Shown here: positions 8,605 to 18,583 of the stretch, piece after piece
How positions within the stretch are numbered: the first letter of the stretch is position 1
How the letters are laid out: each line of letters starts with the position of its first letter
From: Streptomyces xanthophaeus
Lineage (GTDB): Bacteria; Actinomycetota; Actinomycetes; Streptomycetales; Streptomycetaceae
Direction of reading: 5' to 3'
Assembly: GCF_030440515.1 (NCBI RefSeq)
Contig: NZ_CP076543.1
Coordinates: forward strand, 8,173,146-8,237,145
Length of the DNA: 64,000 nt
Position numbers and translations under genes: made by a program
Notes under the pieces: model-generated
Databases searched by the model: none
Seen by the model: only the letters and a program-made list of their open reading frames with translations
What the model was told of the DNA's origin: nothing

Positions 8605-8638
8605 CGTTCTTGAGAAGAACGATTCACTGTGATGAATC
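8605..8638. promoter_or_regulatory. Two palindromes, candidate MarR operator
   Basis: CGTTCTT-gag-AAGAACG (8605-8621) is a perfect 7-bp inverted repeat, immediately followed by GATTCA-ctgtga-TGAATC (8621-8638). Both lie between the divergent membrane-protein and MarR genes, the classic place for autoregulated MarR operators. Confidence 0.6.
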
Positions 8639-8651
8639 ATTTCGTGTCGCG

Positions 8652-8657
8652 TACGAT
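8652..8657 (+). promoter_or_regulatory. -10 box of a leaderless marR-type transcript
   Basis: TACGAT matches the Streptomyces -10 consensus and ends six bases before the GTG start at 8664. That spacing would put transcription start at the start codon, giving a leaderless mRNA; no ribosome site is present. Confidence 0.5.
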
Positions 8658-8663
8658 AGCCGC

Positions 8664-9203
8664 GTGAACACCGCCCGGCAACCAGATCCCTCCGCGACTC
8701 CGGTCCCGGCCCCGGCCCGCCCTCCGGCTCCGCGCGGAGCGGCCTTCCTCCTCGCCCAGATCGGTGCCCACGCCGCGGGGCGGTTCGCGGAACGCGTCGC
8801 CACCCTGGGGCTCACCCCCGCCGACGTCGGCCTGCTGCGGATGGTCGCCGGGCAGCCCGGCCGCAGCCAGCGCGCGCTCGCCGAGGACCTGGGAGTCGTA
8901 CCCAGTCGCGTCGTCGCCCTGATCGACGTCCTGGAGGAGAAGCGGCTCGTCGAGCGGCGGCGCAGCGCCGAGGACCGCCGGAATTACGAACTGCACCTCA
9001 CCCCCGGGGGACGGCAGGCCCTCGGCACGGTCTCCCGGGCGGCGGCCGCCCACGAGGACGACCTGTTGGCCGCCCTCGACCCCGACGGGCGGGCGCAGCT
9101 GCTGGAACTCCTCGAACGCGTCGCGGCGCAGCAGGAACTGACGCCCGGTGTGCACCCCGGCTACCGGACGCTCGCGAAGCCCGCGGGGAAGCGGAAGGAC
9201 TGA
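8664..9203 (+). CDS. MarR-family transcriptional regulator
   Basis: This 179-residue winged-helix repressor has a Pro/Ala-rich N-terminus (about 1-25), then a helical dimerisation segment (AFLLAQIGAHAAGRFAERV). The winged helix reads LLRMVAGQPGRSQRALAEDL, VVPSRVVALIDVLEEKRLVERR, and the wing SAEDRRNYELHLTPGGRQAL, all as expected for MarR proteins that bind DNA as dimers and release it on binding small phenolic or hydrophobic ligands. It is transcribed away from the membrane protein/GDSL hydrolase pair, and two palindromes lie between them. GTG 8664 was chosen because a -10 box sits at leaderless distance. Its ligand is unknown. Confidence 0.9.
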   Translation: MNTARQPDPSATPVPAPARPPAPRGAAFLLAQIGAHAAGRFAERVATLGLTPADVGLLRMVAGQPGRSQRALAEDLGVVPSRVVALIDVLEEKRLVERRRSAEDRRNYELHLTPGGRQALGTVSRAAAAHEDDLLAALDPDGRAQLLELLERVAAQQELTPGVHPGYRTLAKPAGKRKD

Positions 9204-9464
9204 GGGCCGACGGGGGGTGCGTCACGGCGCGGGCCGCGGCTGCGCGGCCGTCGCGGACGGCCTCGTCCGGACCTGGGCGGAGGGCCGTACCGGAACATGT
9301 CCGGCGCCCGGACGGCAGGGGCCGTCGCCGGCGCCGCCGGTAGCCGAACCGGCCGGGCCGTCGGTGACGAGACGGGCGAGGGAGGCGGGGGAGGCGAGGA
9401 GGCGGGGGAGGCGAGGAGGCGGGGGCGGGGCGGGGGAGCTGTCGGAGCCACCGCCCCGGCGGGG

Positions 9465-11108
9465 TCAGGCGCTGCCGGCCGCGGCCTCCTCCTCCAGCAG
9501 GCGGGTCGCCATCGCACGCATCTCGATCTTGCGGATCTTCCCGGTGACGGTCATCGGGAACTCCTCGACGACGTGGACGTAGCGGGGGATCTTGAAGTGG
9601 GCCAGCCGCCCCGCGCAGTACGCGCGCACGGCCTGCGCCGTCAGCGGCTCGGCCCCCTCACGCATCCGCACCCACGCCATCAGCTCCTCCCCGTACTTCT
9701 GGTCGGGCACTCCGATGACCTGCACGTCCATCACGTCGGGGTGCGCGTGGAGGAACTCCTCGATCTCGCGGGGGTAGAGGTTCTCGCCTCCCCGGATCAC
9801 CATGTCCTTGATCCGGCCGGTGATGCTCAGGTAGCCGTCACCGTCCATGACCGCCAGGTCGCCGGTGTGCATCCAGCCCTCCGGATCGACGGCCTCGGCG
9901 GTCTTCTCGGGCTCGCCCCAGTAGCCGAGCATCACAGAGTAGCCCCGGGTGCACAGTTCTCCCGCGGTGCCGCGGGGCACCGTCAGGCCGGACTGCGGGT
10001 CGACCACCTTGACCTCCAGGTGCGGGCCGACCCGGCCCACCGTGGAGACCCGGCGCTCGACCGAGTCGTCCACACGGGTCTGCGTGGACACGGGAGAGGT
10101 CTCCGTCATGCCGTAACAGATGGAGACCTCGGTCATCCCCATCCGCTCGATGACCTCGGTCATGACCTCCACCGGGCAGGGCGAACCCGCCATGATCCCG
10201 GTGCGCAGGCTCGACAGGTCGTACCCGTCGAACCCGGCGTCGGCCAGTTCGGCGATGAACATGGTGGGGACCCCGTACAGGGAGGTGCAGGCCTCAGCCT
10301 CCACCGCCGCCAGCGTCGCCGTAGGGTCGAAGGCGGGCGCGGGGATCACCATCGCCGCACCGTGGCTGGTGCAGGCGAGATTGCCCATCACCATCCCGAA
10401 ACAGTGGTAGAAGGGGACCGGGATGCACACCCGGTCGGCTTCGCCGTAGCCGCACAGCTCGCCCACGAAGAAGCCGTTGTTGAGGATGTTGTGGTGCGAG
10501 AGGGTCGCTCCCTTGGGGAAGCCCGTGGTGCCCGAGGTGTACTGGATGTTGATCGGGTCGTCCGGGCCCAGTGCGGCCTGCGCCCGCGCCAGCGCGGCCG
10601 GATCGGCCACGCGCCCGCGTTCCAGCAGCTCGTCCCACCGCGGCCCGTCGAACAGGACGGTGAACTCCAGCCCCGGGCAGCGCGGCCGGACCTCCTCGAT
10701 CATCGCCGCGTAGTCGGAGGTCTTGAAGCGCTCCGCCGCGACCAGCAGCCGGATGCCGGACTGCCCGAGCACGTACTCCAGCTCGTGGGAGCGGTACGCC
10801 GGGTTCACGGTGACCAGGATCGCCCCGATCTTCGCCGTGGCGTACTGCACCAGCGTCCACTCGGCGCGGTTGGGCGCCCAGATACCGACGCGGTCGCCCC
10901 GGACGATCCCGAGGTCCAGCAGCCCCAGGGCGAGGGCGTCCACGTCGGCGGCCAGCTCCGTGTACGTCCACCGGCGGCCGGCGGCCACGTCCACGAGGGC
11001 GTCCCGGCCGGGGAAGCGCCGTACGGTCCGGTCGAGGTTGTCCCCGATCGTCTCGCGGAGCAGCGGGACTTCGGAACTCCCGGACGCACGACTCGACGCT
11101 ACGGACAC
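9465..11108 (-). CDS. Medium/long-chain fatty acyl-CoA synthetase (FadD-like)
   Basis: This 547-residue AMP-forming acyl-CoA ligase of the ACSF2/FadD35-like type feeds fatty acids into beta-oxidation or lipid synthesis. Cores in order: [30 protein letters not shown] (A3), [32 protein letters not shown] (A5), [12 protein letters not shown] (A7), [18 protein letters not shown] (A8) and [12 protein letters not shown] with the A10 lysine. GTG 11108 has AGGAGG five bases upstream and matches the family N-terminus. An in-frame ATG at 11159 also has GGAGGGG and would add 17 residues. The gene diverges from the Stealth gene across a roughly 290-base region that contains an AT-rich stretch. Confidence 0.9.
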   Translation of the reverse strand: MSVASSRASGSSEVPLLRETIGDNLDRTVRRFPGRDALVDVAAGRRWTYTELAADVDALALGLLDLGIVRGDRVGIWAPNRAEWTLVQYATAKIGAILVTVNPAYRSHELEYVLGQSGIRLLVAAERFKTSDYAAMIEEVRPRCPGLEFTVLFDGPRWDELLERGRVADPAALARAQAALGPDDPINIQYTSGTTGFPKGATLSHHNILNNGFFVGELCGYGEADRVCIPVPFYHCFGMVMGNLACTSHGAAMVIPAPAFDPTATLAAVEAEACTSLYGVPTMFIAELADAGFDGYDLSSLRTGIMAGSPCPVEVMTEVIERMGMTEVSICYGMTETSPVSTQTRVDDSVERRVSTVGRVGPHLEVKVVDPQSGLTVPRGTAGELCTRGYSVMLGYWGEPEKTAEAVDPEGWMHTGDLAVMDGDGYLSITGRIKDMVIRGGENLYPREIEEFLHAHPDVMDVQVIGVPDQKYGEELMAWVRMREGAEPLTAQAVRAYCAGRLAHFKIPRYVHVVEEFPMTVTGKIRKIEMRAMATRLLEEEAAAGSA

Positions 11109-11401
11109 ACGTACCTCCTGCACTCGCTGCGGCGATGACGGCCAACGCGCACCGCCCATGATCCCCTCCGGGCGGGCCGCGGCACCAGAGGTGCGGGGGA
11201 GTGGCCCGGCCGGACCGTCGGCGGAACTGAGAATTGGCTGTGAACCGGGACGGCGGCACTGACGACTCTTGCGTGAAAAGCGAACAACAGTAAAAGTGAG
11301 CGTGAACAAGGTATCCACCGTTGCCGCTGAGCGCGCCGCTCCTGCCCGGGACGCTCGGTCGACCGGCTGCAGCGCACCGGCACCCCACACCGAGGTCGTC
11401 C

Positions 11402-13228
11402 ATGCAGGGTGTCCACCGCCTTCCCATGCCCGCCGGGCTGCGCAGACTCGCCCGGACGCTGCGTCGGCGACCCGGTGGCGTTCCGCCGCAGCCCGGTCCC
11501 GCAGGGCGGGAGCGCATCGGCGGCAGGACCCCTGCGTCCAGCGGGCTCACCTCCCGTGAGGAGGAGCTGCTGGCGACCGTGCCGGGGCTGATCCAGCACT
11601 GCGGCCGGCTGGCGACCGTACGCGACGACCTCCTCCCCGCCGACGCCCGTGCCGCCAGTCTCCGGTCGGTCGCCGAGGCCCTGGAGGCCGCCGCCGTCTC
11701 CTACGGGCTGGTCCCGGACGGCGGGCTCGTCCACCGGGTGGCCATCGCGCCCGGCGACCGGGCCGCGGCCCTGAAAGCGTGCGCCGCCGCCTTCGAGGGG
11801 CTCCCCGTCTACGCGCGCCTGCTCACCGTCGACGGTGCAGCCGGGCACGTCCTCGCCGAGGACCTCCCGGCGGCGGTCGAGTCCGTCGAGACCGGGAAGG
11901 ACGGCGCGGACGGGAAGGACTGCAGGGAGGGGAAGGAGCCGGCGCACACCGCCCGCGTGCGGGCCGTACGCGTCCACCGACCGGTCATCACCTCCGGCCG
12001 GACCCTGAAGTACGGTCCCGAGACCGGCTGCGACCTGGAGTTCTGGGAAGTCCCCGACTCCGGCGAGGGCGCCCTCGCCGTACTGCGCGAGACCCCGTAC
12101 GGCTGGTGGGTCCCCTCCTTGGCCGCCTCCACCACCCGCCGCATCGACGACCGGGAGTACCCGGTCGTCGACTGCTTCTCGAGCCGGTTCCCCGACGACA
12201 TCGACTTCCCGATCGACGCGGTGATCACCTGGGTGGACGCCGCCGACCCCGCCTGGCGCCACCGCCGGGACCGGGCCGCCGAGGCGGAGGCCGGTTCGGG
12301 TCACGCCTCCGGGACCGACGAGACCGGCGGGATCGACCTCGCCGAGAACCGCTACCGCGACCGTGGCGAGCTCCGCTACTGCCTGCGCTCCATCGCCGCC
12401 TACGCACCCTGGGTCCGGCGCATCTTCCTCGTCACCGACGACCAGGCCCCCGACTGGCTCTCCGCCGGACATCCCCGCATCACGGTCGTCGACCATCGCG
12501 AGCTGTCCACGGAACCGGCGGCGCCCGCGGTGTTCAACTCCCACGCCATCGAGAGCCGACTGCACCACATCCCGGGCCTGGCCGAGCACTTCCTCTACTT
12601 CAACGACGACATCTTCCTGGGCAGGCCCCAGCGCCCGCAGAACTACTTCCTGCCCTCCGGACTGCCCAAGGTCTTCCACGACTGGCGGGCGGTGGACCCG
12701 GGCAGCCGGGCCGGGGACGACGTGTTCACCTCGTCCCAGAAGGTCACCCGGCAGGCCGTCGAGGAGGCCGTCGGCCGCACCTATCCCCACATCCTGGCGC
12801 ACACGCCGTACCCCCTGACCCGGTCCGCGTTCGCCCGTGTCGAGGAACTGCTGCCCGGTCGGCTCGCCGCCACCGCCCGCTCCGTGTTCCGCAGTGCCGA
12901 CGATCTCGCCCCTGTCACCCTCGCCGCGCACCTGGCGCTCGCCGAGGGGCATGCCGTCGAAGGCGACCTCACGCACACCTACGTCAGCACCGCCCGCCGC
13001 TCCGAGATCGAGCGGTTGCCCGAGCTGGCGGCCGAGCGCGGCCACGACGCCTTCTGCCTCGCGGACGACGAGGACCCGGACGGACCCGACGGGGGCGGAT
13101 CCGGGGGCGGTCTGTCGGCGACGCAGCAGCACAACGTCGTCACGGCCTTCCTGGAGGCCTACTTCCCGGTGCCCTCCCCGTTCGAGCCGGCCCCGTACGG
13201 GACCGAACCCTCCCGGCCCGTCGGCTGA
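11402..13228 (+). CDS. Stealth-family sugar-phosphate transferase
   Basis: This 608-residue protein has the Stealth conserved regions. After a 200-residue variable N-terminus come CR1 [15 protein letters not shown] (about 270), CR2 with [20 protein letters not shown] and [11 protein letters not shown] (about 322-360), CR3 with [20 protein letters not shown] and YFNDDIFLG (about 380-412), and a CR4 region near 475-500 ([10 protein letters not shown]). Known Stealth enzymes transfer sugar-1-phosphates to build phosphodiester-linked capsule or wall polymers. CR1 and CR3 acidic residues are intact, so it should be active. The region 115-200 contains a small Asp/Gly/Lys-rich insertion. ATG 11402 has GAGG eight bases upstream; 11321 is an alternative. 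No polysaccharide genes flank it. Confidence 0.85.
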   Translation: MQGVHRLPMPAGLRRLARTLRRRPGGVPPQPGPAGRERIGGRTPASSGLTSREEELLATVPGLIQHCGRLATVRDDLLPADARAASLRSVAEALEAAAVSYGLVPDGGLVHRVAIAPGDRAAALKACAAAFEGLPVYARLLTVDGAAGHVLAEDLPAAVESVETGKDGADGKDCREGKEPAHTARVRAVRVHRPVITSGRTLKYGPETGCDLEFWEVPDSGEGALAVLRETPYGWWVPSLAASTTRRIDDREYPVVDCFSSRFPDDIDFPIDAVITWVDAADPAWRHRRDRAAEAEAGSGHASGTDETGGIDLAENRYRDRGELRYCLRSIAAYAPWVRRIFLVTDDQAPDWLSAGHPRITVVDHRELSTEPAAPAVFNSHAIESRLHHIPGLAEHFLYFNDDIFLGRPQRPQNYFLPSGLPKVFHDWRAVDPGSRAGDDVFTSSQKVTRQAVEEAVGRTYPHILAHTPYPLTRSAFARVEELLPGRLAATARSVFRSADDLAPVTLAAHLALAEGHAVEGDLTHTYVSTARRSEIERLPELAAERGHDAFCLADDEDPDGPDGGGSGGGLSATQQHNVVTAFLEAYFPVPSPFEPAPYGTEPSRPVG

Positions 13229-13292
13229 CCGCCACGCCCCGGGGTGACCCTTCGTGCACACGTGCCCGTGGGGGCCGGGGCGATCGCCGACC

Positions 13293-13298
13293 TATAGT
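13293..13298 (+). promoter_or_regulatory. Candidate -10 box before the EF-hand gene
   Basis: TATAGT is a near-consensus -10 hexamer in the gap between the Stealth and EF-hand genes, giving a leader of about 65 bases. No clear -35 is visible. Confidence 0.4.
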
Positions 13299-13368
13299 TA
13301 CGCGCTGCCGCCGCCGGTCAGCGGCGGTCGGCAGTTCACGGTTCGTTCGGCGTCGAGGGAGGCCGCTC

Positions 13369-13914
13369 GTGGCCAACGCGTTTCAGGAGCGCAAGCTCAG
13401 GGGGATGTTCGCCGCGTTCGACGCGGACGGCGACGGCTACCTGCGCGAGGAGGACTTCACGGCGCTGGTCGGCCGCTGGGGTCGGCTGCCGGGAGTGGAG
13501 CCCGGTACGGAGCTGCGGGCGCGGGTGGAGACGCTGCTGATGGGCTGGTGGGCGGCGCTGCTGGAGGCCGGGGACGCGAACGGCGACGGGGCGGTCGACA
13601 TGGGCGAACTGCTCACCCTCGTCGACCGCCTGCCCACCATGGTCGCGGACGTGACCGCCACCGCCGACACCGTCTTCGACGCCGTGGACAGCAACGCCGA
13701 CGGCGTCATCTCACCGGAGGAACACCGGCGGCTCGTGGAGACCTGGAACGGCTGCCCGGCAGACCTGGACGGGGTCTTCGAACTGCTCGACCCGGACGGC
13801 GCCGGCCACCTCGGCCGCGAGCGGTTCGCCCTCCTCTGGCGCCAGTTCTGGATCAGCGACGACCCCGCGGACCCGGGCAACCTGCTCTGCGGCCGGATCC
13901 CCGGCCCCCGCTGA
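13369..13914 (+). CDS. Four-EF-hand calcium-binding protein (calerythrin-like)
   Basis: This 181-residue acidic cytoplasmic protein has four EF-hand loops: DADGDGYLREED (about 20-31), DANGDGAVDMGE (about 68-79), DSNADGVISPEE (about 106-117) and DPDGAGHLGRER (about 140-151). The first three keep the Asp at position 1 and the acidic residue at position 12. The fourth ends in Arg rather than Glu or Asp, so it probably binds calcium poorly. Length and layout match the calerythrin/CabC-type calcium buffers of actinomycetes. GTG 13369 is preceded by GAGGGAGG. It is followed by the ligase gene on the same strand, with a separate promoter likely upstream. Confidence 0.88.
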   Translation: MANAFQERKLRGMFAAFDADGDGYLREEDFTALVGRWGRLPGVEPGTELRARVETLLMGWWAALLEAGDANGDGAVDMGELLTLVDRLPTMVADVTATADTVFDAVDSNADGVISPEEHRRLVETWNGCPADLDGVFELLDPDGAGHLGRERFALLWRQFWISDDPADPGNLLCGRIPGPR

Positions 13915-14056
13915 GGAGTTTGCGCCCCGCACCCCCCACTACCTGCTGTTCTGCAGACGCCCGGCCCGCCGGGTCTCGTTCCGCATATCCACGGCGGGCC
14001 CGGGCAGACGGTGACGACCGATCGGTGAACAGGACGACGAGGACAGGGGCGATCGC

Positions 14057-15226
14057 ATGCGAAGCGTCGGTGTGGAGGAAGAGCTGCTGCTGGCGGACGC
14101 GGACAGCGGGGAGCCGCTGGCCGTGTCGGGAGCGGTGCTCGCCGCAGCGGACCGCGCCGCGACCGCCGGCGCGGCGGACGGGAAGGACTCCGGCCACACC
14201 TTCGAGGCGGAGCTCCAGGAGGAGCAGGTCGAGTTCGGCACCAGACCGGTGACGGAGATGGGCGAGCTGCAGGAGGAGATCCTCCGGTGGCGCGCCGAGG
14301 CCGCCCGGCACGCGGCGGCGGCCGGCGCCGTCGTGGCGGCGATCGGCACCTCACCGCTGGCCGTCCGCCCCTCGATGTCCCCCGGACACCGCTACGAGTG
14401 GGTGTCGCGGCAGTTCGGCATGACCGCGCAGGAGCAGCTGACCTGCGGCTGCCACGTCCACGTGTCGGTGGAGTCGGACGAGGAGGGCGTGGCCGTACTG
14501 GACCGCATCCGGATCTGGCTGCCCGTACTGACCGCGATGAGCGCGAATTCCCCGTTCTGGCAGGGCGAGGACACCGGGTACGGCAGCTATCGCAGCCGGG
14601 TCTGGAACCGGCTGCCCGCGGCCGGGCCGGTGGACGTCTTCGGCTCTGCGGACCGCTACCACGCGGAGGTGAGGGCCATGGTCGAGTCGGGCGTGCTGCG
14701 TGACAAGGGAATGATCTGGTTCGACGCGCGGCTGTCCGCCTCCTACCCGACGGTGGAGGTCAGGGTGGCGGACGTGTGCCTCGACGCGTCGACCCCCGTC
14801 CTGCTGGCCGCCCTCGTACGGGCCCTCGTGGAGACCGCGGCCCGGGAGTGGCGCGCCGGCGAACCCCCGGCCAGGGTGAGCACCGGGCTGCTCCGGCTCG
14901 CGTCGTGGCAGGCAGGCCGCTCGGGACTCGACGGCCCGCTGCTGCACCCCGAGACGCTGCGGGAGGCGGCGCCCGAGGCCGCCGTCGACGCGCTGTACCG
15001 GCACGTCGGCGACGCACTGGCCGACTCGGGCGACGAGGAACTCGTACGGGCCGGCATCGCCGGCCTCCTGGAGCACGGCAACGGCGCACGCGTCCAGCGG
15101 AGCCTGCTGCGTGCGGAGGGGGACCTGGGCTCGGTCGTCCGGCACTGCGCGCGGCGGACCACGGCCGGGGCCGACCGGACGGGTGGGGACACGCGGGGCC
15201 GACGAGGACCGGTCGGGCGTTCATAG
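14057..15226 (+). CDS. YbdK-type carboxylate-amine ligase (GCS2 family)
   Basis: This 389-residue ATP-dependent ligase belongs to the glutamate-cysteine ligase family 2. Characteristic stretches are GVEEELLLAD at the N-terminus, EAELQEEQVEFGTRPVTEM, IGTSPLA, TCGCHVHVSVESDE, and WFDARLSASYPTVEVRVADV. Members join an amino group to a glutamate-like carboxylate; true substrates are rarely known. It starts at ATG 14057 behind GAGGACAGGGG. It is the gene before the MFS exporter of the NRPS locus, on the same strand and 286 bases away. A role in supplying or modifying a gamma-glutamyl group for that locus is possible, but Streptomyces genomes commonly carry several such ligases without such a link. 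Confidence 0.85.
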   Translation: MRSVGVEEELLLADADSGEPLAVSGAVLAAADRAATAGAADGKDSGHTFEAELQEEQVEFGTRPVTEMGELQEEILRWRAEAARHAAAAGAVVAAIGTSPLAVRPSMSPGHRYEWVSRQFGMTAQEQLTCGCHVHVSVESDEEGVAVLDRIRIWLPVLTAMSANSPFWQGEDTGYGSYRSRVWNRLPAAGPVDVFGSADRYHAEVRAMVESGVLRDKGMIWFDARLSASYPTVEVRVADVCLDASTPVLLAALVRALVETAAREWRAGEPPARVSTGLLRLASWQAGRSGLDGPLLHPETLREAAPEAAVDALYRHVGDALADSGDEELVRAGIAGLLEHGNGARVQRSLLRAEGDLGSVVRHCARRTTAGADRTGGDTRGRRGPVGRS

Positions 15227-15475
15227 CTGACGGAACAGATGCTTCCGCGGGAGCGTGATCATGGGTGCGTCTTTTCGGTCAGAATGGAACCCGTTACTCA
15301 GGGTAAGTGAAGCCGCCCGGCGCCTCCCTGTGCTCCCTGTCCCCCCTTGCCCCACCTGTCCCGCATTGCATGCACACCGACAGGAATTCACGCGGCCGTA
15401 CCCCGTGTAGCGCGAAGGATTTCCCGATCGATGTCCGCAACAGCGCAAAACAAGTCCGAAAGTGACAGGTTTACT

Positions 15476-15505
15476 TTGACTGTTGAGCGATGGATCCGTG
15501 AATGT
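15476..15505 (+). promoter_or_regulatory. Candidate promoter of the NRPS-locus MFS gene
   Basis: TTGACT (15476-15481) and GAATGT (15500-15505), separated by 18 bases, lie in an AT-richer patch just before ATG 15513. The predicted start would be at or just before the ATG, consistent with the lack of a ribosome site. Confidence 0.4.
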
Positions 15506-15512
15506 CGTTCAC

Positions 15513-16868
15513 ATGTCCGACACATCCCGAGCCACTTCCGGTGGCCCTCTGCGCTTGCGCGACTTCCGACTGTTACTCGCGGGAGCTGCCACCGGACAGC
15601 TCGGTGCACAGGTGACCCTGGTGGCGCTGCCCCTCGTGGCCGTCCTCGAACTCGACGCCCCCGCCTTCCAGGTGGGCCTTCTGACCGCCGCCGAGACCGC
15701 GGCCTTCCTGCTCGTCGGACTGCCCGCCGGGGCGCTCACCGACCGCATGCGCAAGCGGCCCCTGATGATCCGCGCGGACCTGGTGCGCGCCATGGCCATG
15801 GCCAGCATCCCCGCCGCCGCGCTCGCCGGCGTCCTGACCATGGCCCAGCTCTACGCCGTCGCCCTCGTGACCGGCGTGGCGACCGTGTTCTTCGACGTCG
15901 CCCATCAGAGCTACCTCCCGCAGATCCTGCCCCGTGAGCAACTCGTGGCCGGCAACGGCGCCCTGGAGACCGTCCGTTCCACCGCCCAGGTCACCGGCCC
16001 CGGTATCGGCGGCGGACTGGTCCAGCTCGTCGGGGCGCAGTTCGCGGTCATCGTCGACGCCGTCGGCTACGTGCTCTCCGCCCTCTTCCTCCTGCGCGTC
16101 GAGCGCACCGAGGAAGCACCCGAACCCGCCGCCGCCGGAGGCTCCCTGCGCAAGGAGATCGGCGAGGGCGTCCGCTTCGTCTTCGGCCACCCGCTGCTCC
16201 GTGTCATCGCCCTCACGACCGGCCTCGCCAACTTCTCCACGGCCGTCCTGATGGCGACGCAGACCGTACATCTCGTCCGTGTCGTCGGATTGGAGGCCGG
16301 CGGGCTCGGACTGGTGCTGTCCGCGTCGGCCGTGGGAGGCCTCCTGGGAGCCCTGTGCGCCGGGCGCCTCGCCGCCGGGCTGGGGCAGGCCCGGGTCATG
16401 CTCCTGTCCGTCGTCGTGACCGGCCCGTTCGCGCTGCTGTGGCCCCTGTCCGGGCACGGTGTCCCCGGAGCGGTCCTCTTCGCCGCCGGATCGGCGGTCG
16501 TCTCGTTCGGCGCCGTCGTCTACAACGTCGCCCAGGTCAGCTTCCGCCAGGGCATGTGCCCGCCGCGGCTGCTCGGCCGGATGAACGCCACCCTGCGCTT
16601 CCTCATGTGGGGCACCCTGCCGCTGGGCGCGCTCCTCGGCGGAGCCCTCGCCCAGTCCTACGGCTCGCGTACGGCACTCGCCTGGTGCGCCGTCGGCATC
16701 CTCGCCGTACCGCTGCCGCTGGTGCTCTCCCCGCTGCGCCGCATGCGGGACCTGCCCGGTCCGCAGGACGACGGCGGCGCCGGTGGCACGGGCCCCGGCC
16801 ACGGGGCACCCCGGGACACGGCCCCCGCCGACGGCGACGAACGGCCCGCCCCCGCACCCACCGTCTGA
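15513..16868 (+). CDS. MFS exporter of the NRPS locus (EntS-like)
   Basis: This 451-residue major-facilitator protein of the 12-helix enterobactin-exporter/multidrug type probably exports the peptide made by the genes that follow. It has RLRDFRLLLAGAATGQLGAQ at the entry to helix 1, the inter-helix 2-3 motif LPAGALTDRMRKRPLM, and paired six-helix halves separated by a loop near residues 200-220 (RVERTEEAPEPAAAGG). The tail after residue 400 is Gly/Pro/Asp-rich and soluble. The frame stays open to a TTG at 15483; ATG 15513 was chosen because the family N-terminus begins there and a candidate promoter ends at leaderless distance. The next gene begins 103 bases later on the same strand. Confidence 0.85.
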   Translation: MSDTSRATSGGPLRLRDFRLLLAGAATGQLGAQVTLVALPLVAVLELDAPAFQVGLLTAAETAAFLLVGLPAGALTDRMRKRPLMIRADLVRAMAMASIPAAALAGVLTMAQLYAVALVTGVATVFFDVAHQSYLPQILPREQLVAGNGALETVRSTAQVTGPGIGGGLVQLVGAQFAVIVDAVGYVLSALFLLRVERTEEAPEPAAAGGSLRKEIGEGVRFVFGHPLLRVIALTTGLANFSTAVLMATQTVHLVRVVGLEAGGLGLVLSASAVGGLLGALCAGRLAAGLGQARVMLLSVVVTGPFALLWPLSGHGVPGAVLFAAGSAVVSFGAVVYNVAQVSFRQGMCPPRLLGRMNATLRFLMWGTLPLGALLGGALAQSYGSRTALAWCAVGILAVPLPLVLSPLRRMRDLPGPQDDGGAGGTGPGHGAPRDTAPADGDERPAPAPTV

Positions 16869-16971
16869 CCCTCGACCGACCACCGTACGGCGACCGGGGA
16901 CGCCCCCGGCGCGGGCACCGCCCGCCGCGCCACCCGTTCCGCGCGACCGCGGCCACGACGAAGAGGACCAC

Positions 16972-18297
16972 GTGCCCAGCATCACGAGTCAGTACCTGGC
17001 CCGCTACCGGCGTCTCACCGACGACCGGTCCGACACCCTGCTGCCGGTGACCGGAGCGCAGCGCCGTTTCCTGCTGGTGCGTTCGCTGGACCCGTCGGGA
17101 CGTCCCGACGTGGTGCCGATGTTCTTCGCGTTCCCGCAGGGGAGCATCGACCCCGAACGCCTGCGGGCAGCGGCATCCCGGCTCGCCGCGCGGCACACCG
17201 CCCTGCGCTCACGGCCCGCCGTCATCCGCGGCACCCCGGTCCTGCGCGCCGCCGATCCGGACGTCGGTCTGACCCGGCCGGAGCCCGTACCGGGGGAGTC
17301 GCCCACCGACGCGCTCCGCCGCGCGCTGGACTCCTGGGAGGCGCAGGGTCCCCCCTTGCGGCTCTTCCTCGTACACGATGCGGAGCGGGCGCAGGACATT
17401 CTCGCCGTCGCCCTGGACCACGCCGTGTGCGACGGCCGGTCGCTGGCGCGGATCGTCGACGAACTCGGCGCCGCCTACGGCGAGGAGCCCACCGCATCCC
17501 ACGCGGCACCGGGCGAGACGGCAGCCGAACGCGCCGCCTACCAGGACGCGGTCCTGCGCCAGCTCGCCGCCGAGGAACGGGCGGAGACGCCCGAAGCGGC
17601 CGCGTACTGGGCGGACCGGCTGCACGCGCTGCAAGCCCACGCTCCGGCGCCCCGTCCGGCCCGCGTGCCCGAGGGCGCACGGCCCAGCGGCGCCGCCCAG
17701 GCCCGGCTGCCCGCGCACGACGGGGGGGTGTCCTTCCCCGGACTGCTCGACGCCTGCCGTTCCGCGGTCCGCGAGCTGTACGGCCCCGGCCGCGCCGTCC
17801 CGCTCGGCTACCCGTGGGGCGGCCGGCCGCCGGGAGCGGAGCCGGTCGTCGGATGCTTCCTCAACACCCTCGTCTTCCCGGCCGACACCGGACCCGACAC
17901 CGGACCCGACACCGGCACCGGACCCGGCCACGGACCCGGCCCGGAGGCGACGGCCGACGTGTGGTGGGACGACCTCGACCGCGCCGACGTACCGTTCGAC
18001 GCGGTCGTGGCCGCCGTGCGGGCCGCCGGTTCGGGCTGGACCGGAGGCCTCGACGGCCTGCTCACCGTGGACGACGACAGCCGTCGCCCGCCCCTGGTGC
18101 TCGCCGGTGTCGAGGGACGGGAGGTCCACGTCGACGGCCGGCCGGTACGCGGACCCTTCGCCGTATCCGTCACCCAGGGCGCGGAGATCCGCCTGCGGAT
18201 GGTCTGGGACCGGGCGGTACTCGACGACGAGACCGCGCACCGGGCCTTCGACGCACTCACCCACGCGCTGCGCCCCCCGGAGCACACCGGGCGGTGA
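16972..18297 (+). CDS. Stand-alone NRPS condensation-like protein
   Basis: This 441-residue protein is the size of one condensation domain and has no carrier or adenylation part. It opens with LLPVTGAQRRFLLVRSLDP (C1-like). Its active-site motif is LDHAVCDG at residues 148-155, so the first His of HHxxxDG is Asp while the catalytic second His (150) and the Asp-Gly are kept. The C-terminal half has GYPWGGRPPG and VGCFLNTLVFP, corresponding to the usual latch region. A 12-base tandem repeat makes a flexible DTGPDTGPDTG linker near residue 305. GTG 16972 follows AGAGGA. It could join the products of the two A-T proteins, N-acylate the chain, or release the product. Activity is likely but unproven. 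Confidence 0.8.
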   Translation: MPSITSQYLARYRRLTDDRSDTLLPVTGAQRRFLLVRSLDPSGRPDVVPMFFAFPQGSIDPERLRAAASRLAARHTALRSRPAVIRGTPVLRAADPDVGLTRPEPVPGESPTDALRRALDSWEAQGPPLRLFLVHDAERAQDILAVALDHAVCDGRSLARIVDELGAAYGEEPTASHAAPGETAAERAAYQDAVLRQLAAEERAETPEAAAYWADRLHALQAHAPAPRPARVPEGARPSGAAQARLPAHDGGVSFPGLLDACRSAVRELYGPGRAVPLGYPWGGRPPGAEPVVGCFLNTLVFPADTGPDTGPDTGTGPGHGPGPEATADVWWDDLDRADVPFDAVVAAVRAAGSGWTGGLDGLLTVDDDSRRPPLVLAGVEGREVHVDGRPVRGPFAVSVTQGAEIRLRMVWDRAVLDDETAHRAFDALTHALRPPEHTGR

Positions 18298-18583
18298 CCC
18301 CGCCCCCCGCGGCCCCGCGCCAGGAGGCCGCCGAAGCCCGTCCGCCACGGCGACACCGGCCGCATCCCCCGGGAACGACCCGCACACGTCCGCTCCCGCA
18401 GCGCCGCGCACCGGCGCCCACGCGCACCCGGCACCACCCACGCCGCCGCGCACCCCGAACCTCCCCCACGGCATCCCCCCACGAAGTCGGCGGCACCGCG
18501 CGACCCGCGTAGCCGCCCGTACGACCACCGGACACGACCGTGGCCGGCACCGGAGACCGACCCGACAACCACAGGGATCGCCC

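Noticed and set aside
8596..8640. Earlier ATG (8640) for the membrane protein divergent from marR
   Set aside because: It would place the coding start over the palindromic operator and has no ribosome site; kept only as an alternative.
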